A DNA stretch of 64,000 nt. Origin: Sessilibacter corallicola. GTDB lineage: Bacteria; Pseudomonadota; Gammaproteobacteria; Pseudomonadales; Cellvibrionaceae. Shown piece after piece: positions 1 through 8,309 of this stretch. The notes under the pieces were generated by a model, which saw nothing but the letters and a program-made list of their open reading frames with translations, was not told where the DNA came from and made no database searches. The stretch lies in NCBI RefSeq assembly GCF_021290925.1, contig NZ_JAJSLX010000001.1:1612001-1676000 (forward strand), in the 5' to 3' direction. The translations under genes were made by a program, and so were the position numbers. How positions within the stretch are numbered: the first letter of the stretch is position 1; each line of letters begins with the position of its first letter.

Positions 1-244
1 CATCTAAACTCGGTGTGTTCAAACGTTCGATTTCAAGCTTGGGATTGATTTCCATATTGTGTTGAATAACGCGAACCAAACTTTTATTAACACGCTTAAG
101 CTCAACGCCAGTAACACTGGTAGGAACCGAACTGCCACTGGCCGCGGCCAAAGGTTTAGGCTCGCTGGATACACAACCAGAAACCAATAAATAGCTGACA
201 AACACCGTCGCTATTGAAAAAAACTGCGAATTTAAAAATCTCAT
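1..244 (-). CDS. Partial lipoprotein (possible periplasmic immunity protein)
   Basis: The reading frame opens at an ATG on the minus strand and runs off the left window edge, so only the first 81 residues are visible. The N-terminus is a lipoprotein signal: a short basic start, a hydrophobic stretch and a lipobox LVSGC with the lipidated Cys at residue 24, followed by a Ser/Ala/Pro-rich spacer. It starts 13 bases after the stop of the muramidase-like gene and on the same strand. A lipoprotein right behind a cell-wall hydrolase is the usual place for a periplasmic immunity protein, but no family is recognisable in the visible part, so that role is inferred from context only. Confidence 0.6.
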   Translation of the reverse strand, partial: MRFLNSQFFSIATVFVSYLLVSGCVSSEPKPLAAASGSSVPTSVTGVELKRVNKSLVRVIQHNMEINPKLEIERLNTPSLD

Positions 245-257
245 TTACAATGCACAA

Positions 258-1139
258 CTATTTAACGTTATTGATGAACTTAGAACGACGGCTAAATCGA
301 TCCGCCGGGACTTGCTTCCAGCGAGTTTGATCTGAGATCAATTTTTTAAAGCTCTCCAGATCATTACTTGCGGCGGGCTCCTGAATAAAGCGACGAGCCG
401 CTGGCGTGTAATCGCCACGGAATTTTAAATCCACCAAAATATCTTTGATACCGTAATGGGTTGTATCCCACTGCAATTCACCGTAAAGATTGATGACGTC
501 CTTTTTCGATGATATACGGATAACCTCGGAGGATTCCAGTTCATAACTGATATTAAATAACGTTAATTGCGCCTGTGGCGTGACTTGAAAATCCAACAAG
601 TCGTTATCGACAATAAACCGCTCGGCGCGACTGCCAGACAAACCCACAGCTTTCGCCAACACATCAATGTGAGCCTGCTCAAGCTTTGCCCGAGTTAAAT
701 CCATTTTTACCTGCGCGGCACTTTTTAACTTAAGATCGTAACCACGACCCACCGTTAAACCCGAAGCAGAACTGGGAACGTGAAGTTTGCGGCTGTGGAA
801 TCGACCGCCTTCAGTGCCCTCGGAATCCCAAGTCACTACACCGGAAGTTGGCGGTGTTACGGTCTCTTTGGCAAATACGGAATCCAAAACACGTTTCAGT
901 GCTTTAAAGCTTTTGCCATTGGGATCAATACGACCGTCTGGATTGGCGGTTTGTAAATGATTGGATTGGAAATGAGTAATTGCCTCGTTAACCTTGGCGT
1001 TATTTTTGTCGGACATCGGCAACGGCTTTAAGCCATTCTTTCGGTGATAAACATTGATTAACGCAATAACCAAGTGAACATCGTTCACATTATTACGCCC
1101 GCCTTTACCAACGGAACTGGATAACCTTAACGCCGACAT
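258..1139 (-). CDS. Pesticin/T4-lysozyme-like muramidase, probable secreted effector
   Basis: A protein of 293 residues. The start at 1139 is chosen because AAGGAA lies just upstream; the frame can be extended by 11 residues to 1172 without such a site. Residues 20-85 resemble a peptidoglycan-binding helical module (a VHLVIALIN helix, then PDGRIDPNGK). Residues 100-293 resemble the lysozyme-like domain of pesticin and related bacterial toxins: WDSEGTEGG around Glu107, then GLTVGRGYDLK near 127, comparable to the Glu and TxGxGH region of T4 lysozyme. It would cut the glycan strands of murein. There is no signal peptide, so delivery would need a type VI or similar secretion route, which is not encoded here. 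A lipoprotein follows directly and may be the immunity protein. Confidence 0.7.
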   Translation of the reverse strand: MSALRLSSSVGKGGRNNVNDVHLVIALINVYHRKNGLKPLPMSDKNNAKVNEAITHFQSNHLQTANPDGRIDPNGKSFKALKRVLDSVFAKETVTPPTSGVVTWDSEGTEGGRFHSRKLHVPSSASGLTVGRGYDLKLKSAAQVKMDLTRAKLEQAHIDVLAKAVGLSGSRAERFIVDNDLLDFQVTPQAQLTLFNISYELESSEVIRISSKKDVINLYGELQWDTTHYGIKDILVDLKFRGDYTPAARRFIQEPAASNDLESFKKLISDQTRWKQVPADRFSRRSKFINNVK

Positions 1140-1192
1140 AAAAAATTCCTTTTCTAGAATTAAATCGAACAATTAGAAAAACAGTTGGGGGA

Positions 1193-2194
1193 TTAACTGT
1201 CAGTTGCGATAAATTCTAATTGTTTTGCCACCAAACCGTTTGTGACAGCGTTAGCAAACTCGGTATTTTTCACAATCGCAGACTCATAGCCATCACGTGT
1301 AAATTCGGTAGCGTTTAAATAGGTTTCTGATAAATTGGCGTTGGTTAAATTGGAGCCCATAAACAACACGCCATCTAAGTCAGCGCCGATTAAATTCGCA
1401 TTGGTTAAATTGCAGTTTAGCAGCGAAGAATTAGACAGGTTAGCTTTGTGCAAATTAGCATTAGAAAAATCACAATCATCCAAGTTACAATTTTTTAAAT
1501 TTACGCCCGATAAATCCATGCCGGAAAAATCAAGTCCGCTTAAATCCAACGACAGCAACACTTGATCTTTGTAGCGATTAAAGTTTTTTGCCTCTCGCAA
1601 ACGTTTTAATTCTTTATCCGTTAAATTTCCAGAAACGTATCGTTCCTCTTTATTAAAATCAGCATTATTGTGATAACCACCACGCTCCCAAAAACCGAGT
1701 GTGTCTTCCTCAATTAATCGAATTTCTTTCAGCCACTTTAAACTTTTGTAAAAATATTTTGTGGGCGCAAAGGTTCGAACCGGAAAACCGTGCTCTATTG
1801 CCAAAGGTTCATCGTTAATTGCGTGCACCAACATAACATCGTCATTTAAGCAAACATCAAGAGGCAAACTGGTGTCGTGATCACGATCCGAATACGCAAT
1901 AAACTGAACAAACTTTGCCGCTGGAACAATGCCAGATAACTCCAGCACATCGTTTAACATCACACCCGAAATCTTGTTACCCAATTTGCTCCAGCGAGTC
2001 ACACAATGGATATCAAAGGTTTTAATCGTTTGCGGCAAATTGAGATAGTCATTCCAAGCGTATTGCTTTGGCTGCTCCACCAAACCAGTCACGCTTAGCT
2101 GCCAATTCTCGCGGGTAAGTTCCATACCCGAAGAAGACTCACCCACCACTGGGAATTTTTCCGTAGTTTGCTGACGAGGAGGGAGCTGTTCCAT
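1193..2194 (-). CDS. Molybdopterin oxidoreductase fused to pentapeptide repeats
   Basis: A protein of 333 residues in two parts. Residues 25-188 match the sulfite-oxidase-type molybdopterin fold (the YuiH-like cytoplasmic group): DIHCVTRWSK with Cys64 as the expected molybdenum ligand, SLPLDVCLNDDVML, EHGFPVR, and GFWERGGYHNNAD with KEERY. Residues about 214-298 are roughly 17 tandem pentapeptide repeats (LxLSG, ANLxx pattern), which form a right-handed beta-helix. No signal peptide or Tat motif is visible, so it is probably cytoplasmic. It is immediately upstream of the muramidase gene on the same strand with a 53-base gap, so the two may be co-transcribed. The two domains are clear; substrate and role are unknown. 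Confidence 0.8.
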   Translation of the reverse strand: MEQLPPRQQTTEKFPVVGESSSGMELTRENWQLSVTGLVEQPKQYAWNDYLNLPQTIKTFDIHCVTRWSKLGNKISGVMLNDVLELSGIVPAAKFVQFIAYSDRDHDTSLPLDVCLNDDVMLVHAINDEPLAIEHGFPVRTFAPTKYFYKSLKWLKEIRLIEEDTLGFWERGGYHNNADFNKEERYVSGNLTDKELKRLREAKNFNRYKDQVLLSLDLSGLDFSGMDLSGVNLKNCNLDDCDFSNANLHKANLSNSSLLNCNLTNANLIGADLDGVLFMGSNLTNANLSETYLNATEFTRDGYESAIVKNTEFANAVTNGLVAKQLEFIATDS

Positions 2195-2433
2195 AACCGA
2201 TACCTGTAGTTGTTCATATCACTCAATTTGAGGTAAGACGTACTGTACACCGCTAACAGCAAATGGGTATTCGCATTTCATAGTTATATCAGCTATTTAT
2301 CCACAGCTCATTCATAACTATTTGTTCTTCTGATCGTCAAGTTTTCACAAGCCAGCTCGTGAACCCGCCAGCCAATAAGAGTACAGTTCTATCAATAACT
2401 GATGATGGAAAGAAGCAAAACCTGGAGAGCGTA

Positions 2434-2676
2434 ATGACGGAGAAAAAACGAGATATTACCGAGCTTAGCTTGGATGAAATTTGTGATATTGCAGCGCAGG
2501 CGGGCCAAGAAGCTGGGATGGACAGCTTACAAGCAGGATTAGAAGTCGTTTCCCAAGAATTGGAAACAGGCCGATTTTATATCGAAAAGATAGGCGAAGG
2601 CGGCCAAATAGTAAAAAACTACATAACTGACGAAGAGTTAGAAAAGAGAAGTGGGGAGGGCACACCAGATGAGTGA
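2434..2676 (+). CDS. Putative antitoxin partner of zeta-type toxin
   Basis: A small acidic protein of 80 residues, rich in Glu and mostly helical in appearance, starting MTEKKRDITELSLDEICD. The frame is open further upstream to 2359, but the ATG at 2434 is preferred because GGAG lies about seven bases before it. It overlaps the following kinase gene by eight bases, the tight coupling typical of toxin-antitoxin pairs. The sequence matches no antitoxin family that I recognise. The role comes from position and size: in this class a small protein blocks the nucleotide or substrate site of the zeta-fold kinase. Confidence 0.6.
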   Translation: MTEKKRDITELSLDEICDIAAQAGQEAGMDSLQAGLEVVSQELETGRFYIEKIGEGGQIVKNYITDEELEKRSGEGTPDE

Positions 2677-3268
2677 ACCCAAACCCAAAATGATTCTAAT
2701 CGCCGGACCCAATGGTTCAGGAAAAACAACCCTAACGGAAAAACTCAAATCTGCTGGTGTTGATTTGGGAGAATATGTAAACCCTGACGATATTGCATTA
2801 ACACTCGAAGGGAGTGGTGATGAAGTTGTCCGAAAGGCGCAGAAAATTGCAGAAAACAAACGCCAGGAATTACTTAATAGCGGCATAGCACATAGCTTTG
2901 AAAGCGTTATGTCCCATCATTCAAAGATAGAATATATGATCGCCGCAAAGGAAAAAGACTTTTATGTCATACTATTTTTTGTAGGTATTAATGATCCATC
3001 TATCAATGTAGAGCGTGTAACAAACCGAGTCGCAAAAGGCGGGCACGATGTCCCTACCGAAAAAATTCGCAGTCGCTACAAACGTACCATGAACATGTTG
3101 TATGAAGCTGCGATTACAGCGGATGAAGCAGTTATATTCGATAACACGCAACGCTCGGAGGGTTTGAAAAAAGCCGCCGTCGTTAAAAAAGGCCAACTAA
3201 AAAGCTTTGATCCCCGTTTTCCTTGGGTTCGAAAATATCTGGTAACAAAGTTTGATAGCGGATTTTAA
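2669..3268 (+). CDS. Zeta-toxin family kinase
   Basis: A P-loop kinase of 199 residues. The Walker A motif is GPNGSGKT at residues 13-20, followed by VNPDDIA and a conserved arginine-bearing helix later (NRVAKGGHDVP, then RSRYKRT), the pattern of the zeta-toxin family. Family members phosphorylate UDP-N-acetylglucosamine or other small molecules and can poison cell-wall synthesis; the substrate here is not known. The start at 2669 overlaps the upstream antitoxin-like gene and has a GGAGG site about nine bases before it. It is followed after 158 bases by the large NACHT gene, so the three may form a small defence island. Confidence 0.8.
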   Translation: MSEPKPKMILIAGPNGSGKTTLTEKLKSAGVDLGEYVNPDDIALTLEGSGDEVVRKAQKIAENKRQELLNSGIAHSFESVMSHHSKIEYMIAAKEKDFYVILFFVGINDPSINVERVTNRVAKGGHDVPTEKIRSRYKRTMNMLYEAAITADEAVIFDNTQRSEGLKKAAVVKKGQLKSFDPRFPWVRKYLVTKFDSGF

Positions 3269-3287
3269 GGTACCGATAATACCCGCT

Positions 3288-3323
3288 TTCAGGTCATTGA
3301 TGACTGTATAACAGTGACCTGAA
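3288..3323. repeat. Inverted repeat before the NACHT gene
   Basis: Two perfect nine-base arms, TTCAGGTCA at 3288-3296 and TGACCTGAA at 3315-3323, enclose a second short inverted repeat (CTGT-ATA-ACAG). It lies 20 bases after the toxin stop and about 100 bases before the large NTPase gene. No T-run follows, so an operator or RNA structure is as likely as a terminator. Confidence 0.5.
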
Positions 3324-3426
3324 CCATCTCCTCTAGAATCTAGTTCGACACATCACAATTTGATAAACCAACCAAAAACCGGTCAAATAAACGAATGTTC
3401 CAGATCCTACGGATGACATTTGTTTA

Positions 3427-6400
3427 ATGAACGGAAGCACCCAATTCTACCTTTCTCGAAAACTGCACGATGGCGAACAAAAGTTCTATACAGAACAAGA
3501 ACTTAGAGAATCAGAACATACTCAATATGTTGTTATACTCGCGGAGCCGGGGGCTGGGAAAAGTGAGTTGATGAGCAGTATTGCTAAGCAGCTCGGCACT
3601 AAAAGCATATCGGCAAATAGGTTTGTACGTTCTCAACTACCAGAATCATGTACAAACTTAGTAATAGACGCACTGGATGAATTAGCAGGCGCCAGTGATG
3701 AAAAGCTGCATGATCTTTTCTCAAAAATAGAAAACGTTAATCCTGACAGACTGATTATCTCCAGCCGATCGAGCGAATGGAATTCAAGTACAACTCAAAT
3801 TTGCAAAGAATACATTGAAAAAAAGTTAATCAACCTTTGGCTTGAGCCTTTCAAGGAAGATGAGCAAAGGGCTATTTTTGATCACCACCGTCCAAATGAA
3901 GACTTCTTTCATTTTCAACGCCAAGTTGCTCGCTTTGATTTAGACGCCGTTTTACCCAACCCAGAATTCCTCAAACTACTAACAGACGCTTATATTGAAA
4001 GTAATCGCGAGTTTTCAGATAAACGAGACATCTTTCAAAAAGCCATCACATCTTTATCGAAGGAACACAACACCAAAATAGAAGCTAAGAAAAACAACCT
4101 TACAACAGGGGCGCGAATTGATGCCGCATCCGAGATATTCGCGAAACTTCTATTGGCCGGTTGTGAAGGAATAGCTTCTTTGGAAAGCCAAGAGACTTCA
4201 CTTTTCCCTTATTTAAGAACGGTTTACAACGAAGACAAACCGGTGTTCGAAGTTCTAGAAACAAAACTCTTTAAACCAGCAGAAGATGAAAACCATCATT
4301 TACCCGTGCATAAAATAGTCTCTGAATACTGCGCAGCTAACTATTTTGTTCAGCGGATTACTAACCCAAAAGATGAATTAACACTTCGGCAATGCCTGTC
4401 GGTTATAGCTCCCAATAGCGTTACCAGAACAGAACTACGAGGGTTACTGGGGTGGATGGCAGCCCTTGGTAACGCTCACACTCAAGAAACACTCATCAAA
4501 CTAGACCCATACGCTGTTCTCGCCAATGGTGACCCTTCACAACTAACACCATCGTCAAAACGCTTATTGATCCAACAGCTTCAAGTCGAAGAGGAAAAAG
4601 ACCCATATTTTCGTCGAGCAGATTTGTGGAGACAGTTTAGTGTTGCTGGATTTTTTACCGATGATGTAATCCATGAGTTACATAAAATTTTACTTAATAG
4701 TAATGGAGGTCATTTACGAGATCTACTTCTAGAGTTGCTAGTGGGATCACCTGTAATTTCCCAACTTGAGAATGAATTAACTAATATTGCATTACGTACC
4801 AACATACAAGATCGAACCAGAAAGCTTGCTAGTCAATGCCTTTTCTCAAACTTAATCGATGTAGATCTTCAAATAATTGACACCTTGTTATCAAAAAAAG
4901 ATATCACATCATTAGCGATAGTAGGTGATGCTTTTCACTCAAAAGGAATCGAAAATATCAATCTGAAGGTACTATGTAATTTTTTCTTCGCATGCTCTAA
5001 CTTATACCCTGAGGAAGAAACTGCAATGGATAAAAATGGCGGACAAAGATTCTTTATAAAAGAAGTTGTATCTGCTCTAGAAATAACAACTTCAGAAATT
5101 CTACTTGACAAGCTATCTGAAAATTTAGAATGTAACTGTATTGAACAACACTATAGATGTACCTGTAAGACTGGCATTAGCAAAATAATAGGTATAATTC
5201 TAGATCACTACTTTACTATTAAAACAGATCAATTTAACCCTCATAAAATATGGAATTGGCTTAAAAATCTTCACTTTCATAGCCCTAAAGACCCTGAATA
5301 CAGCCAGTCTGTCAAAATCTTACAAAACCATTATAATCTTAGACAAAAAATTATCCTTACTGCTTTCAGAAAGCTAACGAAAACAGAAGAGATACATAAA
5401 ACAAAATGTTTTGATTTCGAATTCAAATGCCACTCTGGTTTATATTTCCAAGAAGACGATTATATTTTACTAGTTGAGTATGCTTATATAAATAAGAACT
5501 TTAGCTTATGGAATTATTTTCTTCCTAGAAAATCTTATCAATCAGGCAGAAGTCCAAAAAGCATCAATTCACTAAGAAAATTAATGAGAAAACAATCTCA
5601 GACAGATCGAGATTTTCTGAGAGAATGGACCTCAATTAACAGATACGCTCACCAAAAATATTTACAAGACAAAAAAGACGACTCACGCACAAGAAGAGCC
5701 ATAAAAAAACACAGAAACAAAAATGATAAGGTCATAATCGACAACAGAATTTTTTATCAAAAAAATCGCACCAATATAGAAGCTGGAAAAAACTGGACAA
5801 GCTTATTAAACTTCTCAAACTATGTTCTTAAAGAGCCGGAAAAAATCAAAGATCATGTTAGTGATAAAAAGATTGTTATTAACTCACTAATAAACTGCAT
5901 TAACAGTTTATCTAAAGATATTCCCAATGTAAGGGAAATTGCGCACCTAAAAACACAATCCAAATACTCACCTATAGCTCATGTTCTATATGCCTCTATA
6001 ATAATAAAGTTCCGCGAGGATCGAACCCTTCATGAAATCGACAGAAATACCTTAACTTCGTTACGAGCAGTTTCGAATATTAGCTATAGAGGAATATCAA
6101 ACTCGGAAAAAGAAACTCTTGCAAAAGAACTAGATAGATTAATTTTTACAGATGATGAGATAACGGAGAGTTTTCTAAGAGACTATTTTGAACCCCAGCT
6201 TAATTCAAACAACAAATTAATTGACTTTAGCTGCATCAGAGATGATTCCTCATTCAGCAAATTTAGAGGGACACTTTCAATAGATTGGTTGGAAAATATT
6301 CCTATTACATCAATCAACCCGCTACAAAATTTATTCGAACTTGCAATTGACCATTCAGATATAAAAACATTACGTAGAACTATACTAAGAAACTGTTCTA

Positions 6401-7458
6401 AATTATCCAAATCAGAACCGTTAGAGAATCTAGGTGAATTATTTGATTTTTGGTATATCCGTGCGTTTTATTTTTTAATAGATCCTCCAAATGAAATCTT
6501 GGATTATATAAGATCAAAAAAAGATAATTTACTTTTGTTTCGCAGATATTCTGGTAGTCACAGTCGTTATGACTACCCCAATTGGCCTAATCTGAATGCA
6601 ACAAAAATTGACTTCCTATTAGAATCATTTATAGATTTTTGGCCGAAGGTTGAGCTATCGAAATTCTTTGGAAGCCATAGTTCTAAAGATGAAAAAGCAT
6701 ACAGGCTATTATCAGATTTGGTCTGGATGTTAGAGGCTAACGAATCTGAGGAATCTATGGATATTTTGAATAGATACCTAAATGATAAAAGGTTTTCCAC
6801 CTTTCACAAAAAGATAAAAAGCATATTAACCAACAAAATTCGAGCAAAAGCTCACCAACAAACTAAAACACCAACAATTAGTAACATCACCAGATTTTTA
6901 GACGACAACCAGATAATATCAACGGGATCTCTACGTACCTTAATAATCGACGAATTACAAATCTACCAAGGTGAGATTAATGGTGGAGAATTTAACCCCG
7001 GTAGGCGTTTTTACAAAGATTATAAAATTAAAGAAAGGCTTGGGGAAACAGCATGCGCGGAGGTCATTGCTGAAAGATTACAAACTCGACTTGAACAACG
7101 ACAAATTCAAATAACACCCGAACATCACTTAAAAGATGAGAAAAGAGCGGATTTTACCCTTAGAAAGCGAATAGAAAACCAAGATTTATTGCTGCCAGTA
7201 GAAGTAAAAGGGCAGTGGCATGAAGACCTTTATACTGCCGCAGAAGAGCAATTACATAAGTTTTATTCAAGACACCCAAATGCTGATTTTCAGGGTGTGT
7301 ACTTAGTTATCTGGTTCGGTTCTCACGAAGTAGTCGCCAAAAGAAAAAAACATGGAATTAATTCAGCGATTGAATTGAAGGAATCAATCGAATGTGAAAT
7401 TCCCTATGAACTTAGAAATCTTATTGATGTTTTCGTGTTAGACGTATCCGATGCGTAA
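3427..7458 (+). CDS. NACHT-type NTPase with C-terminal PD-(D/E)XK nuclease, putative defence protein
   Basis: A protein of 1343 residues. The N-terminus goes straight into a STAND/NACHT-like NTPase: Walker A AEPGAGKS at 39-46, Walker B VIDALDELAG with Asp81, Asp84 and Glu85, a sensor segment LIISSRSSEW at 109-118, and at 292-306 the HKIVSEYCAANYF stretch that resembles the H-x-S-x-QEYLAA motif closing NACHT modules. A long helical middle follows, including a CxC-x6-CxC motif (Cys569, 571, 578, 580). The last 150 residues look like a PD-(D/E)XK nuclease: Glu1212, RADF with Asp1242, then EVK with Glu1259 and Lys1261. The gene is visibly AT-richer than its neighbours, suggesting transfer. The architecture resembles antiphage STAND proteins, in which a sensor triggers a nuclease; target and trigger are unknown. 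Confidence 0.75.
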   Translation: MNGSTQFYLSRKLHDGEQKFYTEQELRESEHTQYVVILAEPGAGKSELMSSIAKQLGTKSISANRFVRSQLPESCTNLVIDALDELAGASDEKLHDLFSKIENVNPDRLIISSRSSEWNSSTTQICKEYIEKKLINLWLEPFKEDEQRAIFDHHRPNEDFFHFQRQVARFDLDAVLPNPEFLKLLTDAYIESNREFSDKRDIFQKAITSLSKEHNTKIEAKKNNLTTGARIDAASEIFAKLLLAGCEGIASLESQETSLFPYLRTVYNEDKPVFEVLETKLFKPAEDENHHLPVHKIVSEYCAANYFVQRITNPKDELTLRQCLSVIAPNSVTRTELRGLLGWMAALGNAHTQETLIKLDPYAVLANGDPSQLTPSSKRLLIQQLQVEEEKDPYFRRADLWRQFSVAGFFTDDVIHELHKILLNSNGGHLRDLLLELLVGSPVISQLENELTNIALRTNIQDRTRKLASQCLFSNLIDVDLQIIDTLLSKKDITSLAIVGDAFHSKGIENINLKVLCNFFFACSNLYPEEETAMDKNGGQRFFIKEVVSALEITTSEILLDKLSENLECNCIEQHYRCTCKTGISKIIGIILDHYFTIKTDQFNPHKIWNWLKNLHFHSPKDPEYSQSVKILQNHYNLRQKIILTAFRKLTKTEEIHKTKCFDFEFKCHSGLYFQEDDYILLVEYAYINKNFSLWNYFLPRKSYQSGRSPKSINSLRKLMRKQSQTDRDFLREWTSINRYAHQKYLQDKKDDSRTRRAIKKHRNKNDKVIIDNRIFYQKNRTNIEAGKNWTSLLNFSNYVLKEPEKIKDHVSDKKIVINSLINCINSLSKDIPNVREIAHLKTQSKYSPIAHVLYASIIIKFREDRTLHEIDRNTLTSLRAVSNISYRGISNSEKETLAKELDRLIFTDDEITESFLRDYFEPQLNSNNKLIDFSCIRDDSSFSKFRGTLSIDWLENIPITSINPLQNLFELAIDHSDIKTLRRTILRNCSKLSKSEPLENLGELFDFWYIRAFYFLIDPPNEILDYIRSKKDNLLLFRRYSGSHSRYDYPNWPNLNATKIDFLLESFIDFWPKVELSKFFGSHSSKDEKAYRLLSDLVWMLEANESEESMDILNRYLNDKRFSTFHKKIKSILTNKIRAKAHQQTKTPTISNITRFLDDNQIISTGSLRTLIIDELQIYQGEINGGEFNPGRRFYKDYKIKERLGETACAEVIAERLQTRLEQRQIQITPEHHLKDEKRADFTLRKRIENQDLLLPVEVKGQWHEDLYTAAEEQLHKFYSRHPNADFQGVYLVIWFGSHEVVAKRKKHGINSAIELKESIECEIPYELRNLIDVFVLDVSDA

Positions 7459-7505
7459 AGTTATGTACTAGCTGACAATAAACACATCGGACTTTATATC
7501 CAAAA

Positions 7506-8120
7506 CTACCGAGCAGGCGATAAAGAACACTGACCACGATCGGGATTAGGCTCAACTTTGGTTTTTAAAATTTCGCTCAGTTCCGACGCGCCACCGACAT
7601 ATTCTCCATCCAACCAAATTTGCGGAACAGTAACAGGGGTTTTTGGACCAATGATGGGTTTCACTCGCGCCAGCATTTCGTAGAGTGCTCTTGGCTCTTT
7701 GACAACGTCGCGGTAAACGAAGGGAATATTAGCTTCGGTTAAATATTTTTTTGCTCGAACGCAGTGTGGGCAGCTCTCTTTGCCAAAAACAACATTCTCG
7801 GTAATTGACGATCGTTTTGCGTAGGCATCGATTACGGCTTCTGTTAACAAGCCTCGATTTAACGCGCGGCCTTGGCTCACGATTTTGCCGTCGACGAGTA
7901 CGATGGGTGCGTGCCAGCCACCTTTTAATAGCGGTTTCCACCATTCGCTTAGCCAATCACGCATGTCTAATTCGACGGGAATGCCTTCAAGCTCTGTGGC
8001 GATGGTGTCTTGAATAACGTCTTTAGTGAGGGAGCATTCTCCACAAGGAATATTGACCTTAAAAGGCCCCCATTGACCGGCCCAGCGGAAAACCGTAATA
8101 GTGACTGCTTGCTCAGACAA
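7506..8120 (-). CDS. Tandem thioredoxin-fold / glutaredoxin protein
   Basis: A cytoplasmic protein of 204 residues with two redox-fold halves. The first half carries PCGECSLTKD near residue 25, a CxxC in the position of a thioredoxin-like site, and ends in APIVLVDGKIVSQGRAL. The second half is a glutaredoxin: CPHC at about residues 116-119, then TVPQIWLDGEYVGGASEL, the cis-proline and glutathione-binding region. It would reduce disulfides or glutathionylated proteins. It is convergent with the NACHT gene and separated from it by 47 bases. The glutaredoxin call is firm; the function of the first half is less certain. Confidence 0.75.
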   Translation of the reverse strand: MSEQAVTITVFRWAGQWGPFKVNIPCGECSLTKDVIQDTIATELEGIPVELDMRDWLSEWWKPLLKGGWHAPIVLVDGKIVSQGRALNRGLLTEAVIDAYAKRSSITENVVFGKESCPHCVRAKKYLTEANIPFVYRDVVKEPRALYEMLARVKPIIGPKTPVTVPQIWLDGEYVGGASELSEILKTKVEPNPDRGQCSLSPAR

Positions 8121-8309
8121 AACCCTTCTCCCGACATTAACGATAAGTTGGTGAATTAGAATGAGGGACTGATGTTTAGTTCATCGTAAAATATCACAAA
8201 AGTTGAGAGAATTTATTTAATCCTAAAAATATTTTGAATCACTTTTTACTAATAAATGGTTTTTATTTTTCATAAGGTTATAAAGAATAAATAGTATTTT
8301 TATTAGTCT

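Noticed and set aside
2297-2305. Exact TTATCCACA DnaA box before the toxin-antitoxin unit
   Set aside because: Single exact boxes also occur near 55205 and inside genes (for example atpI and mnmE); without clustering they do not mark an origin.
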